Positions 53,216 to 62,023 of a DNA stretch of 64,000 bases are shown here, piece by piece. A program made the translations under genes and the position numbers. How positions within the stretch are numbered: position 1 is the first letter of the stretch; each line of letters opens with the position of its first letter. Under the pieces are notes generated by a model. That model saw only the letters and a program-made list of their open reading frames with translations. It searched no databases and was not told where the DNA came from. The DNA is from Candidatus Omnitrophota bacterium (GTDB lineage: Bacteria > Hinthialibacterota > Hinthialibacteria > Hinthialibacterales > Hinthialibacteraceae). The stretch lies in NCBI GenBank assembly GCA_016934335.1, contig JAFGTC010000051.1, positions 1 through 64,000 of the forward strand. Direction: 5' to 3'.

Positions 53216-53892
53216 GAGGGATTGGTCCTTTCATAAACGCCCTGAATATCGTCGTACGAGACGGCGTTGCCGTCGACAATGAGAATCGGCGAGTCGTCCA
53301 CAAATGTGACGCCTTCGACATAACCCCGAAGATAAGTCGGATACTGGGTGATATTTCCTTCTTCATCGATCGTCGCGCCGATGGCTATCTGGTAGTCGCC
53401 TTCCGGCAGTTCTTGCCCTTGATCGTTTTTGCCGTCGAAATGATAGGAATTTTCGCCTGTATGCGACACGGAAATGAGTTCGCTGCGCACGATTTGACCT
53501 CTACTGTCGAAAATCGTGACGGCCTCGGTTCCCGTTTCCCGAGCGACGAAAGTGAAATCGAGTTCTTGGCCGGATTGCAGCGAGAATTCACTGGCGCCTA
53601 TGCTGACTTCCTTCCCGATGAGTCCTAACGCCTCGCTCGTGAAATCTTCGCTCTGGCCGTCAAGCATTTTCTCCAGCAGCAGGGTTTGCATTTGTTCCTG
53701 TTCCAGAGAACTGAACGTGGCCAATTGAGTGATGAATTCTGCATTTTCCATGGGATCGAGCGGATCCTGATACTGAAGTTGGGCGATCAAAAGCTGCAAA
53801 AATTCCTCTTGCCCGAGATCGTCGGAAGAGATGCTGCTCCCCGAGGTTGGAGACGCGTAAAGCGCGTCGATTGCTGACGATTCAGTTACCAT
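53212..53892 (-). CDS. flgD: Flagellar hook capping protein FlgD
   Basis: FlgD is the scaffold cap needed for hook assembly. The 226-aa protein has the conserved N-terminal motif EEFLQLLIAQLQYQDPLDPM plus ENAEFITQLATFSSLEQ. The C-terminal Fn3/tudor-like part has YHFDGKNDQGQELPEGDYQI (FlgD Ig-like motif, W replaced by F). It is 26 bp downstream of fliK and overlaps the next flagellar gene by 4 bp, so fliK, flgD and the following gene are one transcription unit. Confidence 0.95.
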   Translation of the reverse strand: MVTESSAIDALYASPTSGSSISSDDLGQEEFLQLLIAQLQYQDPLDPMENAEFITQLATFSSLEQEQMQTLLLEKMLDGQSEDFTSEALGLIGKEVSIGASEFSLQSGQELDFTFVARETGTEAVTIFDSRGQIVRSELISVSHTGENSYHFDGKNDQGQELPEGDYQIAIGATIDEEGNITQYPTYLRGYVEGVTFVDDSPILIVDGNAVSYDDIQGVYERTNPS

Positions 53893-53918
53893 GGCACTCG
53901 CTCCTTCGACTCAATCTT

Positions 53919-55880
53919 CTATAGAAAATAATCCCTGGCGGTCATTTGATCGGACCAGGACGCCCATTGCGTGTGTTTTGAATCCTGATGGCGGCGATGA
54001 TTCTGTCCGTTCTGTCTGTCATCGCCGGAACGGTGTTTCGATGATTCGTTCGATGAATCCTCATGGCGCCCCGGGTCGTTTTGTTTCAATTGGAATGAAT
54101 CTTTATTGACTGCCAGCCGGTCGACTTTCAATCCTTGTTCTTCAAATGCAGCGCGCAGTGTATGGAGGCTCTGATCCAACATGGCGCGGGTGTTCTCTTT
54201 GTCGGCGCTGATCTGCGCGGTGAGCGAACCGTTTTCCATGCTCATTTGCACATGGATCCGACCCAGCGATTCTGGATTCAGGCGCATGGTGATCTGACTT
54301 CGATCCGCCCCGATCGAACCTTGCACTCGTCGGACAATCTGTTTGGCCGCCGCTTCCTGCAATTCAACGATTTTCTCCGCGTAGTGCTGAATCATGCTGG
54401 CCGGTTGAGCCGCCCCTGCTCCATTTGACGCCGGCGATGACGCGGTTGATGACGGCGCCTGACTCTGGATCGCCGCCTGATCGGATTGGGCGTTGAGTTG
54501 GCCGGCTTGAGTCGGCCGAGACAGCTGAACGGCTTCCGATAAGGCTGCCTCGCGGCTTTTCAAAATAGATAAATCACTCGGAGTCGCTTTTTGCGATTCG
54601 CCCATCGATCCGTTTTGATTCATCGATATTGACGAATTCTTTGAGGCGCTTTCCATTTTTTGCTGAAATGGCTGCGCATCAACGGCTTTATTTGATTTGA
54701 AAAATCGATCCAAATCCTGAACCAGCGTTGAATTCTTACCATATCCAGCCGGATCTTTGGATGAATGATCTTTTCCCCCGCCCGCTGAATCCTGCTTCAT
54801 TTCGTTCTTGACTTCGCTGTTGTCCGGAGCGCTGCGGGTGATTTGGATCGTCTTTTGATTCTTGTCGCCGCTCTCTTCTCCGCTTTTTCCAATTGTGGAT
54901 TGAACGGCGGATTGAACGGCGGATTGAGACGATTCAGCGCGCATCGGACGCTCCGGCGCTTGTTGATTCGTCAATTCGACATCGGAGCCCTGGGGAGCCC
55001 TCTCTATATGCGCCTCGTTGGCCGGCGTTTTCTCCGATGTCTCATATAATCGCATTGATTCAGTTTGATTTAATTCTTTTTGATCAATTGAATGTTGATT
55101 CGCTTTCGTAATGGATGAATCTGAAACAAGAGTTTGGCCGGTTGATTTCGTCTTATCGCTGGTCGCAGTTTCCTGCGTATCATCTGAAATAATCGCCGTT
55201 TTTGTCAAATCGAAGAAAAGAGGCGAAGCCTTTGATTGGTCTGCCGCGGACCTATTCCCATGACCGGCCATGATGGCGCCTGCTTGATTGTTCTCTTTCG
55301 CATGATCCAAATCCACAAGCGTGAGGTTGGACTGGGCAAAAAAGGCGCTCGTTTGGGTAAAAAATGACAGGTTTACTTCACTTCCGTCTGTTTCATCTGG
55401 ATGAATGGCGCTCTCATTCTGCCGCTGCAGCATTTGTTCCTGATTCTGCTGAATCTCAACGGATTGCACATCGTTTATCTGTGTGAGTGAAAAATCGGAA
55501 TCGAGGGCGGGGATGCTTTTCTCATGGCTTGGCAGGCATTCATTCAGAGACGGCGTTACGGCGACTTCGCATGCGTCTTCACTGGAAGCAGCAGCGGATC
55601 CCTCTGTATTTACAATGTTTACCTTATTCCATGCCGCCGCAGGGGTAAGTTCTTCTCTCGAATGGTTGATCGCCCGATTATAATACTCTTGAAACGCCGC
55701 ATCGCCGCTTCCGGATGACGCAATCCCCTTGGAGGATTTTTGTCCTGGATTGACAATCGGATCATTCAGAAAGAATGCGATTGCTGCGTTTTCGTTCATC
55801 GGTACCATCCATGGTTCTATTCCTGGCGACTCCGGCCATGCCTTTGCATCAAAGCAAGGGTGATGCCAATCTAATTTCAT
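53919..55880 (-). CDS. fliK: Flagellar hook-length control protein FliK
   Basis: FliK measures the hook and switches the export specificity. The 653-aa protein is low-complexity (Gln, Ser, Asn, Lys) over its first 500 residues and has the conserved FliK C-terminal domain (about 525-610): ITMRLNPESLGRIHVQMSME, LTAQISADKENTRAMLDQSL and LRAAFEEQGLKVDRLAV. AGGA five nt before ATG 55880 supports the start. The middle contains an in-frame 12-bp tandem repeat (54897-54920) coding SAVQ units. It is the longer type of FliK, consistent with a large hook protein. Confidence 0.88.
   Translation of the reverse strand: MKLDWHHPCFDAKAWPESPGIEPWMVPMNENAAIAFFLNDPIVNPGQKSSKGIASSGSGDAAFQEYYNRAINHSREELTPAAAWNKVNIVNTEGSAAASSEDACEVAVTPSLNECLPSHEKSIPALDSDFSLTQINDVQSVEIQQNQEQMLQRQNESAIHPDETDGSEVNLSFFTQTSAFFAQSNLTLVDLDHAKENNQAGAIMAGHGNRSAADQSKASPLFFDLTKTAIISDDTQETATSDKTKSTGQTLVSDSSITKANQHSIDQKELNQTESMRLYETSEKTPANEAHIERAPQGSDVELTNQQAPERPMRAESSQSAVQSAVQSTIGKSGEESGDKNQKTIQITRSAPDNSEVKNEMKQDSAGGGKDHSSKDPAGYGKNSTLVQDLDRFFKSNKAVDAQPFQQKMESASKNSSISMNQNGSMGESQKATPSDLSILKSREAALSEAVQLSRPTQAGQLNAQSDQAAIQSQAPSSTASSPASNGAGAAQPASMIQHYAEKIVELQEAAAKQIVRRVQGSIGADRSQITMRLNPESLGRIHVQMSMENGSLTAQISADKENTRAMLDQSLHTLRAAFEEQGLKVDRLAVNKDSFQLKQNDPGRHEDSSNESSKHRSGDDRQNGQNHRRHQDSKHTQWASWSDQMTARDYFL
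54897..54928 (-). repeat. 12-bp tandem repeat inside fliK
   Basis: Two perfect GGATTGAACGGC units (54897-54908, 54909-54920) plus a partial third. They encode repeated SAVQ in the disordered part of FliK, so copy number could vary in frame. Confidence 0.8.
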
Positions 55881-56037
55881 GGTATCCTGTAGAGTGTTTA
55901 TTCAATAAATGCCTGAAAAACAAAGATAAATGATGAAATCTCAACGTCGGACTTCATCGAAATTTTGATTGGATGAGGAAAAAATTGCCGCTTTGGGCCG
56001 CCATCATTCTGAATTTTAAGTAAAGGGAGCAAAATCG

Positions 56038-56409
56038 TTGAGTGACGTTGTTTTTTTGGAAGATGTGATTTTATCCATACGGATTGGCTGCAGCAGCCAG
56101 GAACGCAGCGAGCGGCAGCCCGTGCGCTTGAATGTTTATATGCGTTATGATTGTCGTTCAGCCGGTCTCTCTGACAAACTCAAAGATGCGCTGAATTATG
56201 TCAAAGCCTATCGCATCTTGGAAGAATTATCCAACTCGCGGGAATTTGTTTTACTCGAACGATTCTGTGAAGTGGCCGCCGCCGCTCTGCTGGAGCTGGG
56301 CGCCGAATCGGTGCGCATCCAAGCGTCCAAAGTACGCTGCCCGATTCCTGGATTGCAGGGGCGCGTCGGCGTGGAAATTGAACGCTCTAAGGATGATTCA
56401 GGGAAATGA
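56038..56409 (+). CDS. folB: Dihydroneopterin aldolase
   Basis: FolB cleaves dihydroneopterin to the hydroxymethyl-dihydropterin precursor of folate. The 123-aa protein has VFLEDVILSIRIGCSSQER, with the early LExxxxxxIGxxxxER pattern, a central NYVKAYRILEEL, LLERFCEVAAAALLE with the conserved Glu, and the C-terminal KVRCPIPGLQGRVGVEIER with the active-site Lys. TTG at 56038 is the start, with AAAGGGAG about 9 nt upstream and no in-frame ATG near. It overlaps recG by 4 bp (ATGA). The second folate gene, folP, is 17 kb away. Confidence 0.9.
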   Translation: MSDVVFLEDVILSIRIGCSSQERSERQPVRLNVYMRYDCRSAGLSDKLKDALNYVKAYRILEELSNSREFVLLERFCEVAAAALLELGAESVRIQASKVRCPIPGLQGRVGVEIERSKDDSGK

Positions 56410-58694
56410 CGGAAACGGCGAAAGACCGTCTTCAGCAAAAAAATCCTCCTGACGCACGCGCCGGCGGATTGGAGACTCCCATTCAATTTTGTCCGGGCGT
56501 CGGCCCCCAGCGCGCCCGGCTGTTTGAAAAATTGAATGTTCAAACGGTTCGCGATCTGTTTTGGCATTTGCCCCGCGCCTACGAAGACTATCATCATATC
56601 TCTCCCATCCGCGGTTTGGACGTCGGCAAAACGGTCACGGTGATCGGCGTTGTAACCGCCGTCGAAGGCCGGCTTCCCCGCGGCCGCGGTAAAGTTCGGC
56701 ATATCCTCAATGCGCAGGTCAAAGACGCAACCGGCTATTTGAGCGTTGTCTGGTTCAACCAGCCTTATCTGCAAAAACAGATCAAAGTGGGTCAGCGGCT
56801 GCTGCTGCACGGCAAAGTCGATTATTTCGGCCCCATTCTTCAAATGTCCTCTCCCCGGCATCAGGAAATTTCGGCTGGTGATGACCAATCGGATTCGCCC
56901 GGCGTGGTTCCCATCTATCCCTTATGCGAGGGATTAACGCAGGCGGTAGTGTGTAAAGTTATCCGAAAAGCCTTGGAGCGATTCAGCGGCGACTGCCGGG
57001 AATTTTTGCCGGAGGCCCTATTAAAAACCAATGGCTTTCCCGCAAGAACCGAGGCTTTTCGCATTTTACACAATCCTCAGCCGGGCGAAGGCGCTCCAAC
57101 CCAGGAAGCGGCTTCGCTGCCGGAAGGCGCCGGCAGCCTCGAAGACGCCGAAGCCTCTTCAGCCGGCCTGCAATGCGGCGATGCGCGCTTGATCTGGGAA
57201 AAAGCCAGAAAGCGGCTGGTTTTTGAAGAATTTTTTCTTCATCAGCTGATCCTCAGGCAGTACAACGGAATCCGGAAGCAAACGCCGGGCGTCGCCCATC
57301 CCAAACCGGATCCGGATCCATGGACGCCGTCAAAGGAAACTCTCGATCTCTCCAATCCGCGCACATGGCCCGCGCAATTTGTTCGAAGTCTCCCTTTTCA
57401 ATTAACCCAAGACCAGATTCAAGTCTGCCGCGAAATCGAACTCGATATGCAGCGTCCCGCCCCCATGAGCCGCCTTCTGCAGGGCGATGTGGGATCGGGA
57501 AAGACGGTTGTTTCTTTGTATGCCATGATCGTCGCCGTCTCGGGCGGCGCTCAGGCCGCTTTGATGGCCCCGACGGAAATTCTGGCGCAGCAGCACGCCA
57601 ATACTATCCGAAAATTGACCCAATCGCTGCCCGGCTTGAATGCGGCGGTTCTCCGCGGCGGCGCCAAAGCCAAGGAGCGCCGGCTGAACCAGGATCTGAT
57701 TCGAACCGGCGCGGCGCAGATCGTCATTGGAACTCATGCGCTTTTCCAGGGACAGGTCGAGTTCAAAAACCTGGGCCTGGTCGTCGTCGACGAGCAGCAC
57801 AAATTCGGCGTCAATCAGCGGCAGCAATTGATCGAGAAAGGGATCCATCCCGATTTGCTGGCGGCCACCGCCACGCCGATCCCCAGAACCCTTTCTTTGA
57901 CCTTGTTCGGCGATATGGAATGCTCCGTCATCAAGTCGCTCCCCCCGGGGCGTCCTCCGGTCATCACCCGCTGGACGACGTGGGGCAAAGAGAAAAAAGT
58001 GTGGGAGTTTGTCGATGGGCTCATCGCTCAGGGGCAGCAGGTTTATGTCGTGTGTCCCATCATTGAACCTTCGGAGACGGCGCCTCATTTGCCCTCGACC
58101 GAAGCGGCGTTCGAACGCCTTTCGCAAACCTTTTTTCCCCATCGGCGCGTGGCGGTTCTACACGGCAGACATTCGGCGGAAATGAAAGAAGATTTCATGA
58201 TGCGAATGCAGGCGGGGCAAATCGATGTCGTCGTGGCCACCACGGTGATCGAGGTCGGCGTCGATCTTCCCAACGCCACCGTCATGGTTGTCTTGGGCGC
58301 CGAGCGCTTCGGTCTGGCTCAGCTGCATCAACTTCGAGGACGGATCGGCCGGGGAACTCAGAAATCGTATTGCGTGCTGATCACCCATCCGAACATCGCT
58401 CCCTACGCAGTAAAACGCATGCGCGTCATGGAAAAAACGAACGACGGCTTTTTAATCGCCGATGAAGATTTGCGGCTGCGCGGGGCGGGGGAGCAGTTCG
58501 GCACGCGCCAGAGCGGCCATATCAATTTCCGCCTGGCCGATCCCCTGCGCGACGGTCAACTGCTGCGCGAGGCGAATCAGGCGGCCTCTCAACTGTACCG
58601 GGCGGATCCAAGGCTTAAAAATCCGGAGCATCAAACAATGAAACAGGAATTGAAATTGACCTTCCATCGGATGGAAGCCTTCCGCCCGTCATAA
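56406..58694 (+). CDS. recG: ATP-dependent DNA helicase RecG
   Basis: RecG reverses stalled replication forks and acts on branched DNA. The 762-aa protein has the N-terminal wedge region (FCPGVGPQRARLFEKLNVQT; OB-fold with RGKVRHILNAQVKDATGYLS), Walker A LQGDVGSGKT near 359, DEQHKFGVNQR near 460, ATATPIPRTL, and the helicase C motifs ATTVIEVGVDLPNATVMVV and QLHQLRGRIGRG. Compared with usual RecG an acidic, Gly/Ala/Glu-rich stretch of about 45 residues is inserted near 220-265 (PGEGAPTQEAASLPEGAGSL), between wedge and helicase. It overlaps folB. Confidence 0.96.
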   Translation: MTETAKDRLQQKNPPDARAGGLETPIQFCPGVGPQRARLFEKLNVQTVRDLFWHLPRAYEDYHHISPIRGLDVGKTVTVIGVVTAVEGRLPRGRGKVRHILNAQVKDATGYLSVVWFNQPYLQKQIKVGQRLLLHGKVDYFGPILQMSSPRHQEISAGDDQSDSPGVVPIYPLCEGLTQAVVCKVIRKALERFSGDCREFLPEALLKTNGFPARTEAFRILHNPQPGEGAPTQEAASLPEGAGSLEDAEASSAGLQCGDARLIWEKARKRLVFEEFFLHQLILRQYNGIRKQTPGVAHPKPDPDPWTPSKETLDLSNPRTWPAQFVRSLPFQLTQDQIQVCREIELDMQRPAPMSRLLQGDVGSGKTVVSLYAMIVAVSGGAQAALMAPTEILAQQHANTIRKLTQSLPGLNAAVLRGGAKAKERRLNQDLIRTGAAQIVIGTHALFQGQVEFKNLGLVVVDEQHKFGVNQRQQLIEKGIHPDLLAATATPIPRTLSLTLFGDMECSVIKSLPPGRPPVITRWTTWGKEKKVWEFVDGLIAQGQQVYVVCPIIEPSETAPHLPSTEAAFERLSQTFFPHRRVAVLHGRHSAEMKEDFMMRMQAGQIDVVVATTVIEVGVDLPNATVMVVLGAERFGLAQLHQLRGRIGRGTQKSYCVLITHPNIAPYAVKRMRVMEKTNDGFLIADEDLRLRGAGEQFGTRQSGHINFRLADPLRDGQLLREANQAASQLYRADPRLKNPEHQTMKQELKLTFHRMEAFRPS

Positions 58695-58700
58695 ATCCAA

Positions 58701-58724
58701 GCGTGAATGGCGGCGTGAATGGCT
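58701..58724 (+). repeat. Short tandem duplication between recG and trpF
   Basis: GCGTGAATGGCG at 58701-58712 is followed by GCGTGAATGGCT at 58713-58724. It lies directly after the recG stop. Confidence 0.7.
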
Positions 58725-58752
58725 GATTGAATACATGAAAGCGGTGAGCGCG

Positions 58753-59448
58753 ATGCATTGTCAAATCAAAATCTGCGGAATCACGAACCAAGACGATTTG
58801 GAATTGATTGCGAAATGCGGCGCCGATTTTGGCGGCGTTTTAGTGGAGATCGATTCTCCGCGCGGTTTGATTCTCGAAAAAGCGCGGGATTTGTTCTCCC
58901 ATCCTCCTTTGCCGGCGGCGGCGGTTACTGTGGATCGCAGCCCGGAGGAACTGGCGAAATGGGCGGCTGAATTGCATCCCTTCGCCCTGCAACTGCACGG
59001 CCATGAATCGCCCGACCTGGCGGCCGAGTTAAAACCGAAAGTTGAATGCGAAATTTGGAAAGTGATTCATCTTCCCGCCGCCGAAGAAAATGAACCGGTG
59101 GACGTGAACGCCGTCGTCCAATCGATGAACGAATTCGCACAGGCCGGCGTGGATCGCTTCATCGTCGACGCAACGATTCAACGCGGGGGGAAGCGCCATC
59201 TAGGCGGTACGGGTAAAACTGTGGATTGGCGCGTCGCCAGAGCGCTGCGCGATCGATCGCCCAAGCCTTTCATGGCGGCCGGCGGCATTCACCCGGGCAA
59301 TGCCGTGGAAGCGGCGGCCGCCGTACGCCCCGACGGGATCGATCTGTCCTCCGGCGTGGAATTGACCAAAGGCAAAAAAGATCCCGATCGAGTGTTGCAA
59401 TTGATCGCGCGCGTGCGCGCCTGGGAAAGATCGGATGAAATATGTTGA
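58753..59448 (+). CDS. trpF: Phosphoribosylanthranilate isomerase (TrpF-like)
   Basis: TrpF isomerises phosphoribosylanthranilate in tryptophan synthesis. The protein has the KICGIT motif with the catalytic Cys (residue 8 from ATG 58753), VDRSPEELAKW, HPFALQLHGHE, the catalytic Asp in RFIVDATIQ near 139, GGTGKTVDW and MAAGGIHPGNAVEA then GIDLSSGVE. ATG 58753 gives the usual short N-terminus, though the frame is also open from ATG 58735. Positions 30-45 (GVLVEIDSPRGL) differ from the GFVFYPxSPR motif of TrpF, so a related phosphate-isomerase activity cannot be excluded. No other trp genes are adjacent. Confidence 0.8.
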   Translation: MHCQIKICGITNQDDLELIAKCGADFGGVLVEIDSPRGLILEKARDLFSHPPLPAAAVTVDRSPEELAKWAAELHPFALQLHGHESPDLAAELKPKVECEIWKVIHLPAAEENEPVDVNAVVQSMNEFAQAGVDRFIVDATIQRGGKRHLGGTGKTVDWRVARALRDRSPKPFMAAGGIHPGNAVEAAAAVRPDGIDLSSGVELTKGKKDPDRVLQLIARVRAWERSDEIC

Positions 59449-59461
59449 AGAACGGCGTTTC

Positions 59462-59959
59462 TTAGGAATAATCGCGCTTGCTGTGCGACATAACCCGGTA
59501 ATGCGCTTCTAAATCCTGATTCCACCACAATCTCCCGCTGAGAATCGTGATCGCTATCCCCAAAAGAAACGTTCCCGGAGCGAACCGGGGAGGAAAATAC
59601 AGAAATCCTGTGCTGAGTACGGTCAGGATGACGCCCGCGTATATGGTGGTGCGGATCACGCGCCATTCTTTGGGATCGAAGAACTTTCGTACGATTCGCT
59701 TGTTGAACCAGGGCGCCGAACCGGCCAGCATAATCCACCCCCCCGCGATGCTGATGAATTCATGATGCCCTCCCATAACATAAGAAAGAGCGAAGCCCAC
59801 CAAAACCACCGCGAAGCCGATAAGGAATACGATCTTCCGGTTGGAAAGCGGGCCGGGAAGATGATCCGTCAGAGTGAATTTGAAGTTGTATGATTTGACG
59901 GCGTATATCACGCCGGCCAAGCCGAGAATAACGAACAAAGTCCATTCCGATGTTTGCAT
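59462..59959 (-). CDS. Small polytopic membrane protein, unknown
   Basis: I do not recognise a family. The protein of 165 aa (from ATG 59959; a longer frame to 59995 is possible) has about four membrane helices (WTLFVILGLAGVIYAV, VFLIGFAVVLVGFALSYVMG, FISIAGGWIMLAGSA, TTIYAGVILTVLSTGFLYF) and a charged C-terminal tail. AGGAG is 16 nt before 59959, with a closer AGAAG, so the start is uncertain. It converges with trpF with a 13-bp gap. Confidence 0.55.
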   Translation of the reverse strand: MQTSEWTLFVILGLAGVIYAVKSYNFKFTLTDHLPGPLSNRKIVFLIGFAVVLVGFALSYVMGGHHEFISIAGGWIMLAGSAPWFNKRIVRKFFDPKEWRVIRTTIYAGVILTVLSTGFLYFPPRFAPGTFLLGIAITILSGRLWWNQDLEAHYRVMSHSKRDYS

Positions 59960-60260
59960 GATTCTTCTATTTATACTCCTGAAAACGGATTCCATCTAAA
60001 GCGCCCCCATTCGTTCAGGTTGGAAATTCAATGGGGAGCGGAACATCTTTCTATTGTGGCCGGCTATCCGATTCTTCGCAAGTCTTTTTTATGAATCATC
60101 CTGTATGTAAAGCCGGCGCCGCCGCCGTTTCAATCGCTCCAAGGCGTTTTTAAAAGTTATAATTTTCAAGTATGAATTCAATGATGAGGATTTTTTTATA
60201 TGAATCGCCAAGCGCTCCTTGACAGAACGCCGTCTTGAAAGAAGAATATGCATCGCAATT
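59960..60260. other. Intergenic region upstream of tRNA-Phe
   Basis: About 300 nt with no gene or distinct structure that I can support. It should contain the tRNA promoter. Confidence 0.5.
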
Positions 60261-60333
<73 letters not shown>

Positions 60334-60361
60334 CTTTCCCGCCTCTTCCTCCATCTCTTCG

Positions 60362-61936
60362 CTAAGTTTCGTTAAAATTCAAGTGATCCTGAAATAATAC
60401 ATCATAAATCGCATTTAAAAAAATCTCTTTTTTAAATTTTGCCGCTTGATCCTCGGCCTCGCCCCCGAAATCGTCAAATGGATCGCAATTGATCCGCTTG
60501 TAAGTTAAATACTCGCTTAAATCCAGTTGCGCATATTCTTTGGGCGTAAGCTCTTCGATGGGCAGTTCGATGATCCACCCCATTTTCTCCGCCTTCTCAA
60601 AAGCCAGGTTTCGTTCGAAGATAACCATTCTCTTTTGCGCATCTAACAAGGTCGGCATATGGCCGGTGTTTGAAACGATATTCTCCGTGTATTCTTTTTC
60701 TCGCTCTGCATCCGATTGGTCGTCCATTTGAAGATCCGGATTGCGGGCTTTCTCAACATCCGTTTCATAAATTTGCAGGAAAAGGGGGCTGGGATTTTTT
60801 TTCCCCGCAATCGCGGAAATCGTTTTGTTGACCTGGCGAAAATGAGTCAAATAATTCTGTACGGCAAAATGTCGCTTGATCGAATCTTTTCCATAAAAAA
60901 TAACATGCCGGGGAAAACATTGGATGAAAGAAGGCAGTGAGTCGTAACTTGTAGGGAGGTTTTCAAATACTTTTTGACGAAAACGGGGAGGGAAATCAGG
61001 GAAGGTCAACAAATCGTGCATATCGCCATGATTTTCAAGGGTAAATTGGGTTTCATCGTTGAAATGCCATAGATAAAATCGTTTTTCAATCTTTTGAATC
61101 TCTTCGGATTGGCTGGGAGATTTTTCGCCGGCCTTTTTCGAAATCAGGTCTTCCATCATCCCGAAAAAGGCGTACGTGCTATGGAGATGATTCATATAAC
61201 TTCGAATACGCTTTTCCAACTCGCGGCGAAGAAATTTCGCCTGGGCCGAAGATGACGTCAAACTCTTGTCCGATAGGCATTGATCCAGACTTTGCAGGCA
61301 TGATTTCAGCCAGAATTCCCAATTTTCAAGACCTTTCAGGGTCATCAGGATGCTTCCCGAATCGTCTTTTACCTGCAATCCAACGGAATCGTGGCAGATG
61401 ATCTTTTTCCCATGATTGCAAAGCATTTTCGTGAATTGGCGAATCGCCAGCCGATCCGGGGCGTCAGTGAGAGAAGAAGAGATGTTGTTATGTTCGAGCA
61501 GCCTTTGCGCCTGTTCTTGCGAGGCGTTCAGTGATTTTTCAAGAACAGGCTTGATAAAACTGGCCGCGAAATTGGATAACGTGGAACTGCGCGTGAGAAT
61601 TTTTTCCACATACAAGATCACGTTGGTTTTATTGACGGGCTTTCCCGTCGCATAATCGGCGCAGGCTCGGCTGAAAAATTCAAGATCCTCTCGGCTCAAT
61701 CCAATTTGATGCTTCTCAAACGTCTCCCGGACGATGCGCTCCCCCCAAACCCGGTCGTCGCTGGATTTGCGCCATTCCCATTTGTAAAAAGGAGATTGCA
61801 GAGATGATGCAAGGCCTCGCATCAGGCCCAATTCGCTCAGAACGACCTGACGCTTGTCTTCTTTGATGAAAAATACGAAGTAGGCGCCTCCTCCCAATAA
61901 TCCTGCAAGAATAAGAACCAGGATAAGATAAAGCAT
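60362..61936 (-). CDS. Unrecognised N-terminally membrane-anchored protein
   Basis: I cannot assign this 524-aa protein. It has one N-terminal helix (LYLILVLILAGLLGGGAYFV FF region, residues 2-23) and a large soluble, mainly helical, charged body with several Cys and His residues. The C-terminal part contains FDDFGGEAEDQAAKFKKEIF. No Walker or protease motif is visible. It sits alone between tRNA-Phe and an AGCS transporter. Codon use looks like that of its neighbours, and no integrase or att repeat is seen, so it is not clearly foreign. Confidence 0.6.
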   Translation of the reverse strand: MLYLILVLILAGLLGGGAYFVFFIKEDKRQVVLSELGLMRGLASSLQSPFYKWEWRKSSDDRVWGERIVRETFEKHQIGLSREDLEFFSRACADYATGKPVNKTNVILYVEKILTRSSTLSNFAASFIKPVLEKSLNASQEQAQRLLEHNNISSSLTDAPDRLAIRQFTKMLCNHGKKIICHDSVGLQVKDDSGSILMTLKGLENWEFWLKSCLQSLDQCLSDKSLTSSSAQAKFLRRELEKRIRSYMNHLHSTYAFFGMMEDLISKKAGEKSPSQSEEIQKIEKRFYLWHFNDETQFTLENHGDMHDLLTFPDFPPRFRQKVFENLPTSYDSLPSFIQCFPRHVIFYGKDSIKRHFAVQNYLTHFRQVNKTISAIAGKKNPSPLFLQIYETDVEKARNPDLQMDDQSDAEREKEYTENIVSNTGHMPTLLDAQKRMVIFERNLAFEKAEKMGWIIELPIEELTPKEYAQLDLSEYLTYKRINCDPFDDFGGEAEDQAAKFKKEIFLNAIYDVLFQDHLNFNET

Positions 61937-62023
61937 GATTTCGCCTCAAAATCACAAATGCCGATGCGCACAAAATACAATTTTGGCGCATGAATAACAA
62001 TCTTGGCTCAGTATACTACACTA

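Noticed and set aside
57320-58066. 248-aa and 246-aa frames overlapping recG
   Set aside because: Alternative frames of the helicase core without own signals.
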